A stretch of DNA of 64,000 bases from Mesostigma viride (taxonomy: Eukaryota; Streptophyta; Mesostigmatophyceae; Mesostigmatales; Mesostigmataceae), in the NCBI GenBank assembly GCA_009746045.1, contig RPFO01000015.1, positions 729,529 to 793,528 on the forward strand. Direction: 5' to 3'. Shown here piece after piece: positions 1 through 10,221 of the stretch. Position 1 is the stretch's first letter. Each line of letters starts with the position of its first letter. Under the pieces are notes generated by a model that saw only the letters and a list, made by a program, of their open reading frames with translations, was not told the origin of the DNA and did not search any database. A program made the position numbers and the translations under genes.

Positions 1-508
1 CAGGACCAGGGTAACGGCCTACAGCCTATCGAATACATCTCCAGGACTATGTTGCCAGCTGAACGTAACTATCCGGTGCATCAGCAAGAATTACTAGCTG
101 TTGTATATTGCTGTCATACCTGGCAGCACTTCCTTAAGGGTGCTGAGTTCGACGTGTGCTTAAATGAGCCTTGTGACTCTGACCCACACCGACTAGTGAT
201 ACAGACTGATCACCGTCCTCTTACCCATCTCTTGTCGCAACCCAACCTTACCCCTAGGCAAGAGCGTTAAATGGAATTCCGAGCACAGTTTGCCCTATCC
301 CGTAGACCTGACTATTCTTTTTTTGAAGACCTGGATGTATTAAATACTACCCGTGTCCCTACCGCGGCTGGCGTGTCTCATTATGGTGCTATTCCGGATG
401 ACGAAATGCATTCCTACCTTTTTCATACGGCCGTACGTATGCCGGACCTCCTATCCCATGTCGGGCTGTCGCTTAGGTGTGAGGGCACCCCTGTTACGTT
501 TGTGGGGG
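1..508 (+). pseudogene. Ty3/gypsy RNase H domain remnant
   Basis: The translated start reads QDQGNGLQPIEYISRTM followed by PAERNYPVHQQELLAVVYC, the region of Ty3/gypsy RNase H that positions the catalytic glutamate, then TDHRPLTHLL, carrying the next catalytic aspartate region. The equivalent stretch of the third retroelement (54370-54577) is nearly the same protein, so the two belong to one lineage. The upstream RT lies outside the window. The right part is interrupted by the foldback element at 514. This is a fossil piece of a larger pol. Confidence 0.9.
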
Positions 509-513
509 GGGAG

Positions 514-924
514 AGTTAGGTTAAATAGTGCCGAATTAACTTGGGTGCTCGGAAGTGGTTATTCCGGGCAAAATAGTGTTCTGGCCCGATTTGCCTCAGT
601 GGGCAAAAGGTTCCGGCACTATTTAACCTAACTAAAACCTGTGCAACTTGGAGGTCAGACATTCAGGGGTTCGAATCCTCACTGAGGCAGTTCCGGCGCA
701 ATATTATTTGCGTGCTCAGCGGCCCAGGCGGATGTCTCGGGCTCTTCGTCCCCCCTCCACGAGGCCAGGTTTTAGTTAGGTTAAATAGTGCCGGAACCTT
801 TTGCCGCCTGAGGCAAATCGGCTGAATTAACTTGGGTGCTCGGAAGTGGTTATTCCGGGCAAAATAGTGTTCCGGCCCGATTTGCCTCAGGCGGCAAAAG
901 GTTCCGGCACTATTTAACCTAACT
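514..924. repeat. Foldback/MITE-like element with 5-bp target duplication (GGGAG)
   Basis: Both ends carry AGTTAGGTTAAATAGTGCC and its reverse complement, and the element is flanked by GGGAG at 509-513 and 925-929. It is composite: a hairpin unit at 514-634, a 135-bp centre flanked by AAAACCTG and its inverse, and a second hairpin unit at about 772-924. The inner arms repeat GCTCGGAAGTGGTTATTCCG. There is no coding capacity. The 5-bp duplication is seen directly; the superfamily is not identified. The centre holds GGGTTCGAATCC, resembling a tRNA B box. It sits inside the retroelement fossil and is therefore younger than it. Confidence 0.8.
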
Positions 925-930
925 GGGAGG

Positions 931-2123
931 AATCTGAAAAATCTGAAAAATCTTTTATTTCTGTTGACAGACCCCTTAGTCATGTCTCTACCCGTGCGGG
1001 CAAATCCTACAATAATATTGAACCCTTGGGTCCTCCGTTGCTTTTTGGTAAAGCGGTCGCGGATCTGTTCAAACCTACTGTGGATACGGCGATAGCTACT
1101 CCTACCTCTGATATGGAACGCCTCATTAGTAGATTTACTGCTACCGAGCCTGAGGCTCTAGCCGCTATTGCTTCTCACCCTCAACAGTTTGGTAAATGCC
1201 CTTGTAAGTTTGTAGGTGGTTTCTTATATGTGCTTATTAAAGACAACCCTCCTCAGTGGCGTCTCTACGTTCCACCCATCTGTCGGTCCGGGTTGTTATT
1301 CGAGTTGCATGATTTATCTGCCCATCAAGGTAATAAACGGGTAATTGATCTGGTTACTCGTTCCTACTTCTGGCCCTCTCTCACTCGGGATGTAGAGGAA
1401 TATGTTAGGACGTGTCAATCTTGCCAGGAGATGAAACCTACCAATGTGGGGCAGATAGCAAAACCCCGCACACTACCCGACCCCATTATGCCTTGGGACT
1501 CTATTATGATGGACTTCGTTGGTCCTTTCAAAAAGAATTCTAAGGGTAATGCTCAGATAGTTTTTTTGGATCGCCTCACGCGTATGTGCCACTTGGTGCC
1601 GTGCCCAGCTCTAGAGCTCACGGCACGGGACTGCGCTCACCTCTACCTTCAGAATGTTTATAGGTATCACGGTTTGAGTAAGCAGTTTATTTCAGATAAG
1701 GATAAACTGTTTCCTTCTGATTTCTGGCAGGAGTTCTTTGCTGCCATCGGTACCAAGGTCACTTTTGGTACTGCCTACCACTCTTCCTCCTCCCATTTAG
1801 TAGAACGTTTAAACAGAGTCGTGGAGGAGGCCCTCCGCCATTATGTTAACAGTACTGGGAGTGATTGGGAGGACTACCTATGCCCAGTAGAATTTTCTTT
1901 GAATAACTGCCCGCAAGCGGCCCATGGATTTACTCCCTTCTTCCTGGACACGGGCAGGCAGCCTCTTACCCCTACCTCTATCATCGCTAGCCCTCTTCGT
2001 GATAAAGATATGGTGGCTCGCGATACTATTGCTGGTGTGAATGAGTTATTAGCTAAAATGTGTGATGTTCATGATCGTGCCATCGAGGGCTATCATAAGG
2101 CCCAATCTACAGTAAATATTTAG
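931..2123 (+). pseudogene. Ty3/gypsy integrase remnant
   Basis: An open stretch of about 365 codons holds the integrase zinc finger (H...H near LHDLSAHQGNKRV and C-x2-C in RTCQSCQEMK) followed by the RNase H-fold catalytic core (WDSIMMDFVGPF with the first Asp, a second Asp region near FISDKDKLF, and the third acidic position in SSHLVERLNRVVEE). The family role is insertion of element cDNA into host DNA. It follows the RNase H remnant and precedes the chromodomain-like tail, the standard Ty3/gypsy order. Confidence 0.9.
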
Positions 2124-2178
2124 CTAGATTGCGAGCTTCGCTAGATCGCAGGGCCCCATCTAGATAGAAGTAGGAGAT

Positions 2179-2622
2179 TTGGTGCTAGTAGAAGGCCCTC
2201 GTGTTGGCCGGTTTGCGCATACGTTCGAGGCGGAACTTAGAGTGAAGCTTCGGGCTGCCTACCTAGGTCCCTTTAGGGTTCTTGCTCGCGTAGGAAATTT
2301 CTTGTATGACTGGTTGATATCCCTACTTTCTGGCAGACCTTCTCTCGTACCTTCCACAGGAGCCAGCTAAAATTATATCACCAGAGCACCTTCGCTGGTC
2401 GTGAACAGGCTCCTAGCTGCTCCCCTAGAACATAACCCAGAAACGGGTGAGGTGGAGGACGAGGTTGAGGCCATAGTAGCACACCGTGATGTCAAGCGTG
2501 GACGGGGTGTGCAGCGCCAGTACAAAATCAAGTGGATGTATTCCTGTGGTGAGGTGGACAGGGTACGTGTGGTATACAGAAGCAGAATTAGACGGGTGCG
2601 CCCGCCTTCTTCAAGAATATAA
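2179..2622 (+). pseudogene. Integrase C-terminal tail with chromodomain-like segment (fossil)
   Basis: The first part (VLVEGPRVGRFAHTFEAELR, then LGPFRVLARVGNFLYDW) is the GPF/Y-type module of Ty3/gypsy integrases. The second part (EVEDEVEAIVAHRDVKRG then QRQYKIKWMYSCGEVDRV) resembles a chromodomain, which in chromoviruses guides insertion toward chromatin marks. The same tail is present in copy 2 at 43243-43880. The element is broken. Confidence 0.75.
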
Positions 2623-2660
2623 AACCCTACACTCTCTGTAGAACCCCTTTCCCTCCCTCC

Positions 2661-5255
2661 TTGCCCCTTATCATGCTCTCATTGCTGCTGGCCGGTTGGT
2701 TGTCCCGCCCCCGTGCATCAGCCATGACAACGCCTACCACTACCTCCTACGCTGGGCCCTCGGAGGATCCAACCTACGAGATCCTACCAGGCTACCGAGT
2801 CTCCCGCCAGTGCGCGCCGGGCGGGCGTGTGTACCATGCTTTGGAGCCGGAGATCGCCCCGGCTGTGCGTAGCGCCTTATTTATGGCGCCCTGGTACGGT
2901 CCAGACCCCCAGGACCCCAATCTACTCAACCTGCACTCCAGTTAGGTTAAATAGTGCCGGAACCTTTTGCCCACTGAGGCAAATCGGTCCGTCACACTAT
3001 TTTGCCCGGAATAACCACTTCCGAGCACCCAAGTTAATTCGGCCGAATTAACTTGGGTGCTCGGAAGTGGTTATTCCGGGCAAAATAGTGTGACGGACCG
3101 GCCGAATTAACTTGGGTGCTCGGAAGTGGTTATTCCGGGCAAAATAGTGTGACGGACCGATTTGCCTCAGTGGGCAAAAGGTTCCGGCACTATTTAACCT
3201 AACTACTCCTTCGACGACGCGGGTGTGTGCCTACTCGGGTGTGGTCAGGACTGCCCCGGTCTACCTCAGATCGAGGCGGTGCTGAACGGGCCGCGCATTT
3301 TCGCCTACCTGTCTACACCGGCCTACCGAGAGCGCATCCGGGTTGTTTTTCGCTGCTTTCCGGAGGACTCCGAGGTCATGTACGACGGTGAGCCATGCGA
3401 CCTCCAGCGAGCTGTCGAATATATGCAGTACACAGATAACCAGTTTGTCGCGACTTCGTCGTCGGAGCCTCGATCCGGCGGTGTCTACGGAGGTCCTGTC
3501 GGCCCTACCTATTACGGACGTCCCGGAGGATGCGCTCCCTCCGTCCCGTGACGAAGCGTCGGGGTCCTACGACTCGGCCACGCCGTCGCCTCGGACGGCT
3601 AGCCCCGTGGACGACCCGCCTACCCCTGTGCCGGCGTCACCGCTGGCCATGCCCGTGTACCGGCCGCCACGCGAGAAGCGGACCCGGTCGTCGCTGCGCT
3701 GGTCGATTCCATGCAGGAGATGCGCGCGCAAATGCAGGTACTCACGTCGGCCTTCTTGGCTGCTGGTGCGCCTGTCACCGCCCCTACCGCTGTGGTGACT
3801 CCTACCGTCGTGTTAGCGCCGCCGTCGTGCCTGTTAGTGCGGTCGTCGCACCTACGCACGAGGTCGTCGCCCCTACCGTCGTGCCGGCTAGTGCCTCCGT
3901 CGCACCTATGCACGAGGTCGTCGCCCCTAGTACCGCCGCGCCTGCTAGTACCGCCGTTGCGCCCGCGCGCGAGGTCGTCGCCCCTACCGCCGCTGTTGTC
4001 GCGTCGACCCGCGAGGAGCCTGCGCCTGCTCGTGTTGCGGTCGCACCTGCACGCGCTGTCGTCGCTCCTACCTGTGCTGTCGGCGCTCCGGCGCGCGATG
4101 CAGTGGTGTCCTCCGGTTTGGTTGCCGAGCCGCGGCCAGTGGTTCCGCCGCCGGCTTCTGGTGGACCCCCTTCTACGTCTACCCTGCCGCCTACTAGTGG
4201 TGGTGTCTTACCGTACCGCCGGCTGTGGCGGCCAAGTTGATGGTGGACCAGGCCCGCTTGAGCGTCGTCGTGGGGCAGCGCTCCCTGTTCGCGCAGCTGA
4301 ACGAGTTGTGCATGGGCGATCCGTTGGAGACTCCGTCGGTTGCGCACAACTGTCCGGTCATCTCTGACCAGGCGCGGTGGTGGGGCATGGCCTGTCGGTG
4401 TCAGCGTGTCGTGAGTTGCAGGTCCCCCGGGTGTCTGTGGATGTTGTACAGGTGCCCCGCTCGCTTGCGGCGAGCACTCGTCACGACATCCCCGCGGCTG
4501 CTGCTACGCAACCGCGGGACACAGATGTCCCTCCGTTCGGGATGATTGTGCTTCCCGACCCGTTGTACGAGGGCAACTGTTTGGTTCGCCGTCTCGCCTA
4601 CCGTTGGGCGCGTCATCACAACGACCGCCTTACCTACGCCAGCTGGGCGTGGGCCTACCCTGCTCCCTTGCGCGTGCCGGCATCGGAGGACGCCGTCTTC
4701 TTCTACCGCCCACCGCGCTCTCCAGGTCTTCTGGCGACACAGCTGCAGCCCTCCCTGCTGTGGGACGCGTGCCGGCCCGCCCCCCTGCCCGGCCAGGGGC
4801 TGGACCATCGGTGTGGTCCGCCTCCCCGCGCGGGGCCCTACCTTTCTACTTTCGGTTCACGGCAGTGCCCCCGGCGTTGGTGAGGCCGAGAGATCTGGCA
4901 TATTCGTCGGTGGCCGGCCAACATGGATCGGCTTCTCGAGCTTTTCTTCACGACTGTGCAGCTTTCCCAGTTGACTGTGGCCAGCTGTGCCTACCTCCGC
5001 ATTTTGTGCGTGTGTGCAGTGGAACCCTTTTTCGCTCAATTTTCCTGCGGCCACATTGACTGGGCCAGGATGCAGGTTGTTTTGACACAAAACAGGTATG
5101 ACTGGGCCTTTCTGGGGTTGTTCCCCGAGGGCGTGTGGGAGGATGTCTACCTTACCATTGACCGCCATGACAACGACGAGGATGTCGTTCATTACCGCGC
5201 GTACTTGGATGTGCTGATCGCGACGCGCGGGACCTACCAGGCTGATGGCCAGTAG
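2661..5255 (+). pseudogene. Extra reading frame 3' of integrase, unknown function (fossil)
   Basis: Downstream of pol lies a long protein region absent from canonical Ty3/gypsy elements. Its N-terminal part has EILPGYRVSRQCAPGGRVYH and a WYGPDPQDPN motif; after the foldback insertion come GPRIFAYLSTPAYRER and PCDLQRAVEYMQYTD; the middle is Pro/Ala/Val-rich low complexity (3.5-4.2 kb); the C-terminal part has WAFLGLFPEGVWEDVYLTID and ends RGTYQADGQ. Copy 2 carries the same domain order at 35404-43216 on the other strand, so the region belongs to the family. I see no signal peptide or membrane segment, so an envelope role is not supported. It is broken in this copy. Confidence 0.7.
2940..3204. 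repeat. Foldback/MITE-like element, second copy, 5-bp target duplication (ACTCC)
   Basis: The same termini as the 514-924 element (AGTTAGGTTAAATAGTGCC and its inverse) are flanked by ACTCC at 2935-2939 and 3205-3209. The interior has two arms of GCTCGGAAGTGGTTATTCCG and its inverse around a GGCC-rich centre. No protein is encoded. It interrupts the extra reading frame of the retroelement fossil. Confidence 0.85.
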
Positions 5256-5647
5256 ATAGAGGGCTCTAGGCCCGACCTGAGGGTGTTGTCCCTCGGGTGT
5301 ATAGAGTCGCCCTCTATGCTTGGCCAGTTGGTTGATTATCCTTGGCACTTGGTGTGAGTATTGTTTCCTACGCGTGTCCTGCCTAGTGCCGTCCCTCCTG
5401 GCAAGCCTCCGTGCAAGGCAGCTAGGGGAGCCTCACACCCGGCGTGGTGCTGGTGATCCCTACACCATTTGGGGTGGACCCGAGGTTGACATATTTGCGC
5501 TGGGAGCCCTGGGTGGCTAGTTGATTGTGTTGGGTTATAGTTGGGTGCGATAGGTTTTTATTCCTACCGACCTACCTCTGCTTATGATCCAGCGTTTATG
5601 CTCCCTTGACGTAGGGAGAGGACTCCCTACCTTTTATGGGGGGGAGG
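5256..5647 (+). other. Retroelement 3' untranslated stretch and polypurine tract
   Basis: No gene is seen here. The stretch aligns base by base with 35021-35403 on the opposite strand (shared GACCTGAGGGTGTTGTCCCT and CACTTGGGGTGGA blocks). It ends in a purine run, GGGGGGGAGG, immediately before the LTR start, the expected position of the plus-strand primer for retroelements. Confidence 0.7.
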
Positions 5648-6074
5648 TGTTACGGCGCGTAACAAACTGTGCTATTACGGCCGTAAATTCAGGCCTTACG
5701 TTATTGGTGGCCTCAGCTATTCCGAAACAGTCCGTGGTTACGACTGTTGTCTATCCTACGTTTACGTGTGGTTAGGACCCTTTTGTTAGTCGGTCCAGTG
5801 ACGTGTCAATTGTTCAGTACTGTGGGCCGGTGCAGTCGCGCCGCGCTGCGTACTTTATGGCCTGGACCGTTGGCGCTCTGTGTGTTCTGGACCAGCGCCT
5901 CCCTACGGGGCAATAGAATGTTGTCCTGCGTAGATCTACCCTGTCTGTGATCGTACGGGCGAGGGCCATGTTTGGCCCGAGCACGCACGAGGCTGTCGGC
6001 CAATTTAGGTGTTGCAATTTCCTTGTGTTGAGAGTTCGACCTTTGATATGGCTTGTTACAGCTAGTCGAACCAT
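5648..6074 (+). repeat. 3' LTR of Ty3/gypsy copy 1 (right edge approximate)
   Basis: The LTR starts TGTTACGGCGCGTAACA directly after the polypurine tract. Copy 2 has TGTTACGTCGCGTAACA at 35020 on the other strand, and both share an internal GGGCGAGGGCCATGT block. The right end is not defined because no partner LTR is in the window. Confidence 0.6.
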
Positions 6075-6110
6075 GGATGTACGTTATTGCCAGTTAATGT
6101 CTAAGTAAAT

Positions 6111-6497
6111 GTGTCAATGGCTCAGTATGCAAACAATTATCGGAAAGCATTAGAGTCGGGAGTTCAACGATCTTTCAGAAAGCAAAACAGGGTTCCTTCT
6201 TCTACCGGGTTCGTTAATTTAGGACAGGTCAGGCCCTGGGGTCGAGGTGGAGGAGAAGGACAAGGTCGCAAGACGCACGCTGTACTTGTCTCCCGCCTTA
6301 ACCAGGTGGAGGGCAAGTGCGGTGTGCTCATGAAGAAGCTTGAAGCCATCACCGCCCACACCGAGGCTCTGGCCACACAGGTCCCAAAGATAGCGGAGCA
6401 GACGGCCACCATCGCATCCCAGCCACCCCGGCAGGATGCTGGCGACCTCCCGCCGCTCTCCTACGCGGACCCGGCCTGCTGCGGTCAGCGACCGCCA
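6111..6497 (+). CDS. Hypothetical reading frame, coiled-coil-like, cut by the 27.3-kb transposon
   Basis: An open frame starts at ATG 6117 (MAQYANNYRKALESG) or two codons upstream and runs into the left end of the large transposon. The N-terminal third is Gly/Arg-rich (RPWGRGGGEGQGRK); the rest is helical with heptad-like spacing (LVSRLNQVEGKCGVLMKKLE, then EALATQVPKIAEQ). No family is recognised; a gag-like N-terminus is possible. The target duplication GCCA lies in its last codons. Beyond the transposon (33797 onward) the frame closes within about 10 codons, so the original 3' end may have been short. Confidence 0.35.
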
Positions 6498-6570
6498 GGG
6501 TGGTCCCACGCGGAATGGGGTCATTTTTGGCGCATTTTGCAAGAAAAAAACGCTAGTTTCAATCGTCCGA
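6498..6570 (+). repeat. Left terminal inverted repeat of the 27.3-kb transposon
   Basis: The outer block (6498-6521) is a 24-bp exact match to the inverse of 33773-33796. An inner block (6535-6570), starting TTTTGCAAGAAAAAAACGCT, matches 33733-33768 inverted with one mismatch. The spacer between blocks is 13 bp here and about 4 bp on the right. The target duplication GCCA precedes it at 6494-6497. Confidence 0.92.
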
Positions 6571-6791
6571 TATCTTTTTTTCGCGCGAATTTGGCGTCCG
6601 ATCGCGTATTTTCGAGCTAATTTGGTGTCATAATGCTTAATTCATGTCAATTTGAGCGTACATTCCACATCGAGAGGCTTGAAAGTTAGTAATTCATGTA
6701 AATTTTACGTGGAGAGACTCGACATCATCCTAACCTTTGTATTAACCATAGGACGAGCATTGCCAGCGCATGTCCAAGTGCTAACTTTCCC

Positions 6792-7388
6792 TCACACTTT
6801 CGAGGGCCTCTTCCGTAATTTCGCTTCCGCGATCTGCTGTTCCGTTTTCGAGTTCCTCCTCTTCTTATCGATCTCCTTTGCAGGCGCCCAGACTTCCACA
6901 TCCTTCCAGCTCTTGCCATCCGTCAGCTTTACCACCTTCATCGCGTAGTCCAGCGGCATCCACCACAACTTGTTCTTCAACTTCCCTCCCTTCTCCCCCT
7001 CAGCGAAAAACTTAAATGCGACGTCCCTCCACTTGGTGTCGTATCCAGACACCTGCCCATAAAGCATGACGTCTTCTAGCTTGGCATACATTGGCGTAGC
7101 CGTATCCTTGTTCCCTGCTTGCATAATGGCTGCAGTCCACCCATCACACCAAAAGGCCTCTGGTGCTCCGAACCCCATTTCCCCGTCCATAAGTCTCATT
7201 TCCAACGTGGGCTTGTCATCATCCTCATCGCCCGCCTGACTGTCTTCCGCCCCCTTAGGCTCCTCCCGTCCGGAAGTGTCAGCATGTACAGCCGCTGGTC
7301 CGAAGCCCACCGCCACATTAGCCAAGCGAAGTAACTGCTCCACATCCTCATTACCTGCGAGCAAACCGATCATGCCATCAACGCATGA
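6792..7388 (-). CDS. Cargo gene exon 10 (last exon), copy A
   Basis: This is the 3' terminal exon of the large - strand gene. It follows a TTTTAG acceptor at 7389-7390 and continues open to a stop at 6792. The protein has an N-terminal stretch MIGLLAGNEDVEQLLRLANV, an acidic linker, a Trp/Phe-rich middle (EAFWCDGWTAAIMQAGNKD, KLKNKLWWMPLDYAMKVVKL) and a basic end (EIDKKRRNSKTEQQ ... RKRPSKV), plausibly nuclear. No family is recognised. The copy B unit lacks this exon: B runs instead into fragment C. The junction phase with exon 9 is not resolved (preceding donor near 7449 would be phase 2, this exon reads in phase 0). Confidence 0.55.
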   Translation of the reverse strand, partial: SCVDGMIGLLAGNEDVEQLLRLANVAVGFGPAAVHADTSGREEPKGAEDSQAGDEDDDKPTLEMRLMDGEMGFGAPEAFWCDGWTAAIMQAGNKDTATPMYAKLEDVMLYGQVSGYDTKWRDVAFKFFAEGEKGGKLKNKLWWMPLDYAMKVVKLTDGKSWKDVEVWAPAKEIDKKRRNSKTEQQIAEAKLRKRPSKV

Positions 7389-7449
7389 CTAAAATCGAGT
7401 TAGTAGAAATCGGACTGCCAACCGTAAAAAATCAAAACACTCTACATAC

Positions 7450-8229
7450 CAGAATTCACTCGCAGATTTTTTCTTACCCTTTTTGGCCTTTTCCTTCGAC
7501 CTCTGCTCGCAGGTAGACCCCGTCTGGGGGTGGGGGGCAGGCGCCGGGGCGGGTTTGGCGGGCTCGGCAACCTTGGCAGTCTTCGCGGTCTTGGGTAACT
7601 TCTTGGAAGCAACGCGCTCCTTTCCCCCGTCCTCCTCCTCTCCGCCGCCATCCTCCTCCTCCTTCTCCTCCTCATCGTCCGAATCTGAAAGCACAACTGC
7701 TTTTCGACGCCGTTTCTGAGGCAGGGCAGGCTTGGGAGGCTTCCCACCTTGGCCGATTTCTTGGAAGCAACGTGCTCCGCAGCCTTCCCACCCTTGGCGG
7801 ATTTCTTGGTAGCAACGTGCTGCTCCTCCTCCTCCTCCTCCTCCTCCTCCCCCTCCTCCTCCTCAGCATCGTCGTCCTCCTCCTCCTCCTCCTCCTCAGC
7901 ATCGTCGTCCGAATCAGCCACTGCCACAACTGGCTTACGAAGCTGCTTCTTCGGTACCTGAGAAATGGCCAGAGTCGGCGGGGGAACCCGAAGCTGCTTC
8001 TTCGGTACCTGAGAACTGGGCAGAGGCGCCGGGGTGGGCAGAGTCGCCGGGGGAACCCGAAGCTGCTTCTTCGGAACCTGAAAAACGGGCTGCGACGCGG
8101 CAGGCTTGGAAGGCCCACCTCCATCATCCTCAACAAGTGACACGACTGCCCGTCGAGTCACTTGAGAAGCGGGCTTCTTCGCCGCAGGCGGATCCGAATC
8201 ACCTTCAGGCCCCGTATCTGTTCGGCCTG
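7450..8229 (-). CDS. Cargo gene exon 9, copy A: acidic/basic low-complexity region
   Basis: Three repeats of QVPKKQLRVPP are followed by a long acidic run (SDDDAEEEE ...), alternating ATKKSAKGGKAAEHVASKKS blocks, a second SDSDDEEEKEEEDGG tract, and a Lys-rich end (RSKEKAKKGKKKS). Such acidic/basic alternation is common in nuclear chromatin or nucleolar proteins, but no domain is assignable. The frame shifts once near 7745 at a short G run (AKVG-GKPPKPALPQKRRR needs one more base). The same shift is present in copy B, so it predates or was copied with the duplication. The upstream boundary is a proposed 53-bp intron (8230-8282) that contains the palindrome. Confidence 0.5.
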
Positions 8230-8282
8230 CTGCGTTCTGACCTCGACGGGGGTCTCTCCGCGGTTAGACCCTCCTGCCGGAC

Positions 8283-9966
8283 CTCCATCCCCTCCATCCC
8301 CTCCCTCCAACAACTGTTGGTCATCCCTCTCCACCACGGCGGACAATCCCCCAGCTTCGTGGGAAGCTTTTCGCTTCTTCGCCCTTCCGAGCCTAGGCCC
8401 CCCATCACCTTCCCCCTGTTCAAGCCGCTCCCACAATTCACTCCCTTTCCCGATCCTTTCCACTATCTCTTGAAACCCCTTAATCTCCGTCTCGGTACCA
8501 AACACGATCACCATCGGTTCGAACCTGGAGAAAAAGTCGTGGGCGCAAGCCTTCAGCACATGATCGTACATCCCGCCCGGTTGGGGAATGTCCGAAGCTT
8601 TCGGGCAAGGACCGAACGCCCACCACCTGGACTGAAAGTTACTCCACTTATCACCCCAAATGTTCGCCAAGTTCAGCAGGCTCAGGCACGGAAGGGACCT
8701 ATAGCCCAAGGGAAAGGGGCGGGCTGAAGCTGAGGCAACCTCGCCTGCCACCTGCTTGACGAGCGACTTGTCATCATCATCACCGTCTAGTTCCTGACAG
8801 CAAAACCAGACCCGGCGACGGCCCCAGTCCACACTCTGCCACTCATACTTCACGTCCCACTCCTCCTCCTCCTTCTTCGCCTCCGTCTCCTTCCCCTTCC
8901 CCTTCCCCTTCGATCCCTTCTCCAGCCCCTTCACCGGCCCCTTCATCGCCGCCTCCTTCACCCCCCCTTCGAGTAATCCAACTGTTGGAGCGTACTTCCT
9001 GAACGCTTCCGGAGCAAAAAGTGCCAAACCCACCGTCTTGTCCTCGCTCTCTTTTAGCAGAATCTCCTGAAAGTCGATCTTGCCATTACTGATATCCTTT
9101 CTCGGAATCCTCAGATGTGCGGCGTGTTTTTTGGCTTTAAGAAGGTAGGCGATGTTCCTCGTTATGATGACGGCCACATCCCAAAATTCCCGGTATCTGG
9201 CCACAATCTCCTTCCTGCCGACCGGCCGAGCGAGAGGATGGAGATTGAAGACGAGTTCGAAAATATGAGACGCCACAAACTCCTTGCCATTTGCGTCCTT
9301 GCATCGCGCTTCCAGCGTCACATCCTCCTTGAATCTGGCGCAAATGGTCAGCCGCAGGCACTCCAGCACATCCTTGGCGATCTCCACCAACTTGGTGAGC
9401 TTTTCCGGTCCAACCTGGCAGCTCATGATGCAATCGATCACGGCGTCCATCATAGGAAGGCTGGCCAAGTTCCTGAAAGAAGTCCAAGAGACCTTCTGGC
9501 CTTTCTTCTCCCCCTCTGCATTGGCGAATTTGCACCTTTGCATCATCACCTCCTCAGGCGCGGGTTTCGTTGAGGCAGGATCATCAGTCTGCTCCTGTGT
9601 CAGACGGAGAAACGTGTTGGCCAGCGTGCGACTGTAAGCGGAATGCACTGAAGCAATGCTGTGGGCCGGCTTTTTCTTTCCTTCTGCTTCCTCCTCGTGT
9701 ACATCCACCGCTGCCGGCTCCACATTCCCTTCCCTTCCCCCCGCTTGCCGCATAGCCGGGAGGATGTACGTGAGCAGATTGGTGTAGTGGCCATCCGCAA
9801 TATAGTGGCCCTTCCCACGCGTGACTTTGCCGTATAGATATAGCTTGTTGTAGTTCCACACGTCAAGCAACGCCTGGCCCAGCGTACGATCCGCCACGGC
9901 TAAGTCCTCCGAATTCGCCCCCTTGGCGATGTCGAACAGCTTCTCCAGCTTGCCGGTCAGCACCGC
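8283..9966 (-). CDS. Cargo gene exon 8, copy A (561 codons, unrecognised)
   Basis: The exon begins after a GTCGCAG acceptor with codons for AVLTGKLEKLFDIAKGANSE and is open throughout. Features in order: an N-terminal helical part (NKLYLYGKVTRGKGHYIADG), an Asp/Glu linker, a Cys-containing helical part (PMMDAVIDCIMSCQVGPEKL, VLECLRLTICARF), a Lys/Glu-rich hinge (KGKGKGKETEAKKEEEEWD), then a compact aromatic segment (RRRVWFCCQEL ... RWWAFGPCPKASDIPQPGGM ... MVIVFGTETEIKGF), and a Gly/Asp-rich tail. I do not recognise a family. The aromatic C-terminal segment looks like a folded domain and is the best query for a structure search. The copy B equivalent is disrupted. Confidence 0.65.
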
Positions 9967-10221
9967 CTGCGACATCAATTAACATCGAGCGAGCAACGAC
10001 AAAACTCAGTCATAAAAGGCGAGGGGTATAGCTGCGGATAGACCCTAACAAAATTCGAAAAAGAAACGGCCGACAATACGCAACGAAAATTCCAACAAAA
10101 AAAAGGAGAGGGTCTAGCTGCAGCGAGACCCTCGCAAAAAACTTGAAGCGCACACAAAAAACAACCACGAAAATTCCGAGGGTCTACCCGCAGCTAGACC
10201 CTGCCAAAATAGATAGCTTAC

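Larger units (their letters stand above)
1..6074 (+). mobile_element. Ty3/gypsy-type LTR retroelement, copy 1 (fossil, entered mid-RNase H)
   Basis: The window opens inside the RNase H part of a Ty3/gypsy pol. In order: RNase H (1-508), integrase (about 931-2123), integrase tail with a chromodomain-like segment (2179-2622), an extra reading frame of unknown function (2661-5255), an untranslated stretch ending in a polypurine tract, and an LTR beginning TGTTACGG at 5648. The order RT-RNase H-integrase places it in Ty3/gypsy rather than Ty1/copia. Two foldback elements have inserted (514-924 and 2940-3204). The copy is broken, with several breaks in addition to the insertions. A second copy of the family lies at 34.1-43.9 kb on the other strand, and the shared LTR start and extra reading frame confirm the relationship. 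The right LTR edge is not firmly placed. Confidence 0.9.

Noticed and set aside
3620-4388. Several overlapping Ala/Arg/Pro-rich frames on both strands
   Set aside because: All are shifted readings of the Pro/Ala/Val-rich middle of the retroelement's extra reading frame.
7672-8140. Leu-, Ser- and Arg-rich frames overlapping the acidic exon on both strands
   Set aside because: Shadows of the GAG/GAA-rich coding tract; codon-shifted translations of a low-complexity exon.
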